Shown: positions 60,318 through 64,000 of the stretch, one piece after another
How positions within the stretch are numbered: the first letter of the stretch is position 1
Layout of the letters: every line of letters begins with the position of its first letter
DNA from: Sphaerochaeta globosa str. Buddy
Lineage (GTDB): Bacteria > Spirochaetota > Spirochaetia > Sphaerochaetales > Sphaerochaetaceae
Assembly: GCF_000190435.1 (NCBI RefSeq)
Contig: NC_015152.1
Coordinates: forward strand, 1,742,458-1,806,457
Length of the DNA stretch: 64,000 nucleotides
Reading direction: 5' to 3'
Made by a program: the position numbers and the translations under genes
Notes under the pieces: generated by a model
The model's database searches: none
Seen by the model: the letters and a program-made list of their open reading frames with translations, nothing else
Told to the model about the DNA's origin: nothing

Positions 60318-60397
60318 CTTTTTCTTTCTCTTTTATATTATTATTACTTTTTCTTTTTTCTTCAGAAGGAGCATACCGATCGGTGTGCCCTCTTTGA

Positions 60398-61138
60398 TTA
60401 GTCCATCAAATACCCACCATTGATATTGACCGTCTCACCGGTTATGAACGAGGCTTCATTACTTGCCAAGAAAAGCGCCGTCGAGGCTACTTCCTCAACA
60501 GTACCCATGCGACCGAGCGGAATGGCACTGATAACTTGCTTACGTTTCTCATCCGACCACTGAGCGCTCATTTCTGTAACAATGGCATGGGGAGCGATGG
60601 CATTTACCCGAACTTGGTACGGTGCCAACTGACGGGCAAGGGACCGGGTGAAGGTGGTTAGGGCCCCCTTGGAAGTCCCATAGGCCGGAGCTGCCGTAAT
60701 ATCGCCGCATTTGGCAGCTACGGAGGAGATGTTCAGAATAGTACCGCTTCTCTGAGCACTCAGATATGGAATTACTGCCTTGCTGCAGTAAAAAGCTGCA
60801 TTGACATTCACATCCATTACCTCATGCCAAGCCTTTAGTGACATATCCAATACCCCCTCACGGGAAATGATTGCTGCATTATTCACCAGAATATCAACGC
60901 CGCCCCATGCTTGGACTATTGCATCAATAGCTTGTTTCACCTGCTCATAGTCGGTGATATCGGTCTGCCTTGCCTGTACGCTATACCCTTTATCGGTAAG
61001 TTCCTTGATGAAGGGAGAAACATCACGGCGTACAAGAAGTGCCACCCGTGCCCCTTCTTTGAGAAAACGCTCGGTGATTGCTCTACCGATTCCCCGATTC
61101 CCCCCAGTGATAATCACCCGTTTGTTTGCTAATCTCAT
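60398..61138 (-). CDS. SDR-family dehydrogenase (FabG-like), 246 aa
   Basis: Classical SDR with TGGNRGIG (about residues 11-18), NNAA, catalytic ISSVAA and YGTSK (about 152-156) and C-terminal TGETVNINGGY. AAGGAG precedes the ATG. It is convergent with the TRAP-aldolase operon, not part of it, yet likely belongs to the same pathway, as SDR genes also sit in the first cluster. TTGTATACTG (complement of 61158-61167) lies just upstream of its start and could be a -10 box or a GTATAC-type regulator site. Confidence 0.88.
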   Translation of the reverse strand: MRLANKRVIITGGNRGIGRAITERFLKEGARVALLVRRDVSPFIKELTDKGYSVQARQTDITDYEQVKQAIDAIVQAWGGVDILVNNAAIISREGVLDMSLKAWHEVMDVNVNAAFYCSKAVIPYLSAQRSGTILNISSVAAKCGDITAAPAYGTSKGALTTFTRSLARQLAPYQVRVNAIAPHAIVTEMSAQWSDEKRKQVISAIPLGRMGTVEEVASTALFLASNEASFITGETVNINGGYLMD

Positions 61139-61251
61139 CGTTGACTCCTTAGGAATACAGTATACAAGAAAGCAGGGAACAATTCTTCAGTTTGCGTCCC
61201 TATTTGACCCTGCCCACCCTTTTCGCTACACTTGCGCCAAGTGAGGACAGC

Positions 61252-61896
61252 ATGGATAAACAGTCGCAAGGCATGAACAAAAAGGAACTCTTTCTCTTTG
61301 CTCTCTACATAACAGGAATAGTATTGGTTAATACGGTAGGAAGCAAAATCATAAACCTTTTTGGTGTCAGGGTTTCTGTGGGAATTTTCTTTATGCCGGT
61401 CCTCTTTTTGGTCACCGATATTGTCGGTGAAGTGAAGGGTCACGAACACGCCTCGCTTTTTGTGCACTATTCCATCATTATGCTGGTAATCCTTTTTGTA
61501 ACAACAGCACTATTCGTGCAGGTTGCCCCACACCCCAGTTGGGAATTACAGCAAGCGTACCGCCAAATCTTTGGAATGAGCATGCGCATGAGCCTGGCCT
61601 CACTGGTCAGCTTTTCTATCAGCCAGACAGTCGATGTAAATATTTTCCTATTTTTCAAGAAATTAAGCAACGGCAAAAAGCTTTGGCTGAGAAACAACCT
61701 CAGTACCATCACCAGCCAATTCATCGATACCGTCATTTTCATGTTCATTGCTTTTTATCAGACCACCCCAAAATTCACGGTTGCTTTTGTCTTCAGCCTC
61801 ATAATTCCCTATTGGCTGTTCAAGGTTGTCTTTGCCCTATTGGATACCCCATTCTGTTACCTTGGGGTAAAATGGCTTTCCAAAGAAGAGAACTAG
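61252..61896 (+). CDS. queuosine precursor transporter, YhhQ/DUF165 family, 214 aa
   Basis: Six hydrophobic helices, with GSKIINLFGVRVSVGIFFMPVLFLVTDIVGE-type region (about residues 31-61) and the YhhQ segments DVNIFLFFKKL and WLRNNLSTITSQFIDTVIF. Family members import queuine or preQ bases for tRNA modification. GAGGA precedes ATG 61252; an ATG eight codons later is an alternative. I looked for a preQ1 riboswitch in the 110-bp upstream and saw none. Confidence 0.9.
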   Translation: MDKQSQGMNKKELFLFALYITGIVLVNTVGSKIINLFGVRVSVGIFFMPVLFLVTDIVGEVKGHEHASLFVHYSIIMLVILFVTTALFVQVAPHPSWELQQAYRQIFGMSMRMSLASLVSFSISQTVDVNIFLFFKKLSNGKKLWLRNNLSTITSQFIDTVIFMFIAFYQTTPKFTVAFVFSLIIPYWLFKVVFALLDTPFCYLGVKWLSKEEN

Positions 61897-61982
61897 CCAC
61901 TTTCCTTTAGGAAGAAGTTTTATTACCTTTAGTTCGGGCGGGCGTCATTGCCGCCCGTATGTAATTGTTATATGGAGGCGCT

Positions 61983-64000
61983 ATGTCTGAACAGGAACTA
62001 TTGCCGATCGAGCAACTGCTTCCCAATAATTTGTTTATTCTTCCAGTCACGGGAAACCCTGTGTTCCCTGGACTGTTTACCCCGTTGATGATCACCGACA
62101 ATCAGGATGTCGAAATCGTCAACCAGGCTATCAAACATGGTGGCTTTTTGGGACTTTTGCTCATCAAGGATGAAACCGAGAGCGAGGAGTACTCCCAAGA
62201 GAACCTGTACAGTGTGGGAACTGTTGCCAAAATCGTTAAGAAAATCAAGCTCCCCGACGGGGGCATTAGCATATTCATCTCTACGCTCAAGCGTTTTGAG
62301 ACCAAGCAGTACTACCCAAGCGGTCCGTACCTTGTTGCCGAGGTGCAATACCTCGAGGACATAGAGGATGAACCGGAGGAGCTGAGGGCATGGACCCGGC
62401 TCTTGCTCTCCGAGATGAAAATGCTTACCAAGAACAACCAAATCTTCAGTGAGGAGATGCGCCTGAACATGGTCAATATCGACCATCCGGGCAAGCTTGC
62501 CGACTTCATCGCAAGCATCCTGAATGTCGAACGCAAGCAGCAGCAAGCCATTCTTGAAACACTGGTGGTGCGTAGGCGCATAGAAAAAGTATTGGTATTC
62601 ATCAAGAACGAGCAGAATATCGCCCAGGTGCAGGCAAAAATCCAAGCCAGGGTAAACCAGAAGATTGAGAAGAACCAGAGAGAGTACTTCCTACGCGAGG
62701 AGCTCAAGTCCATCCAACAAGAGCTGGGATTGACAACCAACCCCAAGGTTGAGTTGATAAACCGACTCAAGGCAAAATTCAAGGGCCTCCCCCTCTCAAC
62801 TGAAGCCCAGGAAACGGTGGACCGTGAGATGGCTCGATTCGAAGCTATGGATCCCTCAAGTCCTGAGTACTCCATCAGCCGTACGTATTTGGAAATCATC
62901 AGCGACCTGCCGTGGAAGGAACCCAAGGCGGAGAACTTCAGCATCGAAAGCGCCCGCAAGATTCTTGAACGGGATCACTACGGTATGAAGGATGTAAAAG
63001 ACCGAATTCTTGAGTTCCTTGCAGTCCGCAAGAAAAAGCAGGATACCAAGGGTTCCATCATTTGCCTTGTCGGCCCTCCGGGAGTCGGCAAGACCAGCGT
63101 GGGTATTTCCATTGCCCGTTCGCTGAAGAAGCAGTACTTCCGCTTCTCAGTCGGCGGCATGAATGATGAGAGCGAGATCAAGGGCCACAGAAGGACCTAT
63201 ATCGGGGCGATGCCTGGAAAAATCATCCAAGGGCTCAGGATTACCAAGGCTAAGAACCCAGTTTTCCTCATCGATGAAATTGACAAGATGGGTGTCTCCT
63301 ACCAGGGAGATCCTGCCAGTGCATTGCTTGAGGTACTCGACCCCGAGCAGAATTCCTCCTTCCGTGATACCTACCTTGACATCCCCTTCGATGTAAGTGA
63401 GGTTCTGTTCATCTGTACCGCCAACACGCTCGATACCATTCCCAGGCCCCTCTTGGACCGCATGGAAATCATCCAGCTCTCCGGCTATACCAGCGAGGAA
63501 AAGCTGGCCATCGGAAAGAAATACCTGGTACCCAAGTCGATGGAGAAGCATGGCCTGACCAAGGATGAAATCAAGTACACACCGGCTATTCTCAGAAAGA
63601 TTGCCGATGAGTATGCCAGAGAGGCAGGAGTCAGAAATTTCGAGAAGTCACTGCATAAGATCAATCGCAAGGTTGCACTTCGTTTGATCGAGAGCAAGCC
63701 GGAAACATTGCCGGTGGTCATCGACGATGTATTGTTGCATGAATTCCTTGGAGAGCCGGTTTTTGTGGAAGATGAAATTCTCAAAGCCGACCGCCCGGGA
63801 ATGGCAATCGGTCTTGCATGGACCAGCATGGGTGGCGATACCCTGATCATCGAAGCGCAGAATACTCCGGGAAAAGGCGAGATCAAACTCACCGGTCAGC
63901 TTGGAGAGGTCATGCAGGAGTCGGTGAGCATCGCTTACACATACCTGAAGGCGCATGCCAAGGAACATAAGATCGATCCCAGTTGGTTTGAGAATAATGC
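61983..64000 (+). CDS. lon: ATP-dependent protease Lon, N-terminal and ATPase part, cut by window edge
   Basis: The frame from ATG 61983 (after TGGAGG) stays open to the window end, about 672 codons. It shows the Lon N domain (PVFPGLFTPLMI, about residues 26-37), the coiled-coil linker with REYFLREELKSIQQELG, Walker A GPPGVGKTS (about 363-371), Walker B VFLIDEIDK and arginine-finger region PRPLLDRMEII. The C-domain starts near GMAIGLAWTSMGGDTL. The Ser-Lys catalytic dyad lies beyond 64000. It degrades misfolded and regulatory proteins. The 86-bp gap before it holds a 7-bp GC hairpin near 61936-61957 and no clear heat-shock element. Confidence 0.96.
   Translation, partial: MSEQELLPIEQLLPNNLFILPVTGNPVFPGLFTPLMITDNQDVEIVNQAIKHGGFLGLLLIKDETESEEYSQENLYSVGTVAKIVKKIKLPDGGISIFISTLKRFETKQYYPSGPYLVAEVQYLEDIEDEPEELRAWTRLLLSEMKMLTKNNQIFSEEMRLNMVNIDHPGKLADFIASILNVERKQQQAILETLVVRRRIEKVLVFIKNEQNIAQVQAKIQARVNQKIEKNQREYFLREELKSIQQELGLTTNPKVELINRLKAKFKGLPLSTEAQETVDREMARFEAMDPSSPEYSISRTYLEIISDLPWKEPKAENFSIESARKILERDHYGMKDVKDRILEFLAVRKKKQDTKGSIICLVGPPGVGKTSVGISIARSLKKQYFRFSVGGMNDESEIKGHRRTYIGAMPGKIIQGLRITKAKNPVFLIDEIDKMGVSYQGDPASALLEVLDPEQNSSFRDTYLDIPFDVSEVLFICTANTLDTIPRPLLDRMEIIQLSGYTSEEKLAIGKKYLVPKSMEKHGLTKDEIKYTPAILRKIADEYAREAGVRNFEKSLHKINRKVALRLIESKPETLPVVIDDVLLHEFLGEPVFVEDEILKADRPGMAIGLAWTSMGGDTLIIEAQNTPGKGEIKLTGQLGEVMQESVSIAYTYLKAHAKEHKIDPSWFENN

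Noticed and set aside
61139-61251. preQ1 riboswitch upstream of the YhhQ-family gene
   Set aside because: I searched by eye for the short pseudoknot-type hairpin with an A-rich tail and found no match.
1-64000. Many long open frames antisense or out of frame to the genes listed
   Set aside because: They lie wholly within well-supported genes, lack ribosome sites and domains, and are composition shadows of about 50% GC coding DNA.
1-64000. tRNA, rRNA, CRISPR, insertion sequences or prophage
   Set aside because: No CCA-ended cloverleaf, repeat-spacer array, transposase, integrase or phage structural gene could be supported. The reading was by eye, so a single tRNA could be missed, but gaps are too short for most.

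Overview
The window is a gene-dense, roughly 50% GC stretch of a Gram-negative-type bacterial chromosome. It has outer-membrane barrels, a TolC/RND/adaptor set, lipoproteins and many transporters whose binding proteins begin with an AFAQG- or AAGQ-like signal-peptide end. Three TRAP transporters, a KdgT-type permease, many sugar-acid enzymes, single-copy housekeeping genes (mutL, recJ, recO, rpsU, serA, serC, lon) and anaerobe-type genes (carbamate kinase, KdgT) best fit a free-living fermentative spirochaete of the Sphaerochaeta type. That assignment is inference from gene content, not from a marker comparison. I saw no tRNA, rRNA, CRISPR array, phage or insertion sequence, and no gene-free stretch above about 300 bases.

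Layout. 1-2870 (minus): end of a flavodoxin-like gene, then a response regulator / histidine kinase / small Met-Gln-Arg-rich secreted protein operon with a clear terminator. 2941-9176: a sugar-acid cluster in which a DctP-DctQ-DctM TRAP transporter, two SDR dehydrogenases and a DHDPS/NAL-family aldolase (minus) diverge from a GntR/FCD regulator; two copies of the palindrome TTGTCAGACAA sit at the two promoters. 9242-11345: an MFS transporter convergent with a UbiA-family prenyltransferase. 11434-14997: a TAXI-type TRAP system (receptor, DUF1850, fused permease). 15056-17775: a Cys/His-motif membrane protein, a small outer-membrane protein and a diguanylate cyclase. 17758-23486 (minus): adaptor-RND-TolC efflux operon. 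23588-29721: divergent CDF-like exporter with a structured leader, an esterase, a small lipoprotein, and a ferric-type ABC transporter. 29818-35087: a KdgT permease and a LarA-like (nickel-pincer) racemase/epimerase convergent with PdxA-family dehydrogenase and DUF1537 acid-sugar kinase genes, with TTGTATACAA-type operators around the permease and racemase.

35198-45712: HD phosphohydrolase, TtcA-like protein, two outer-membrane barrel proteins, MutL, a lipoprotein, a glycerol acyltransferase and a dihydroorotate-dehydrogenase-like protein. 45870-53122: serA-serC-lrp operon, recO-recJ-rpsU run, and a DUF4105 membrane protein. 53078-61138: LemA-like protein and carbamate kinase (minus), then a second GntR-TRAP-AKR-NAL operon facing an SDR. 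61252-64000: a YhhQ-type queuosine precursor transporter and Lon protease, which runs off the end.

The most notable items are three. First, the four-gene acid-sugar locus has a LarA-family protein that keeps every pincer-site residue next to a C4-acid kinase/dehydrogenase pair, which suggests a racemase/epimerase-fed pathway. Second, the second TRAP cluster has an aldo/keto-reductase-fold protein in which Tyr, Lys and His of the catalytic tetrad all appear to be replaced. Third, two GntR-controlled TRAP clusters share parallel architecture and have readable operators.
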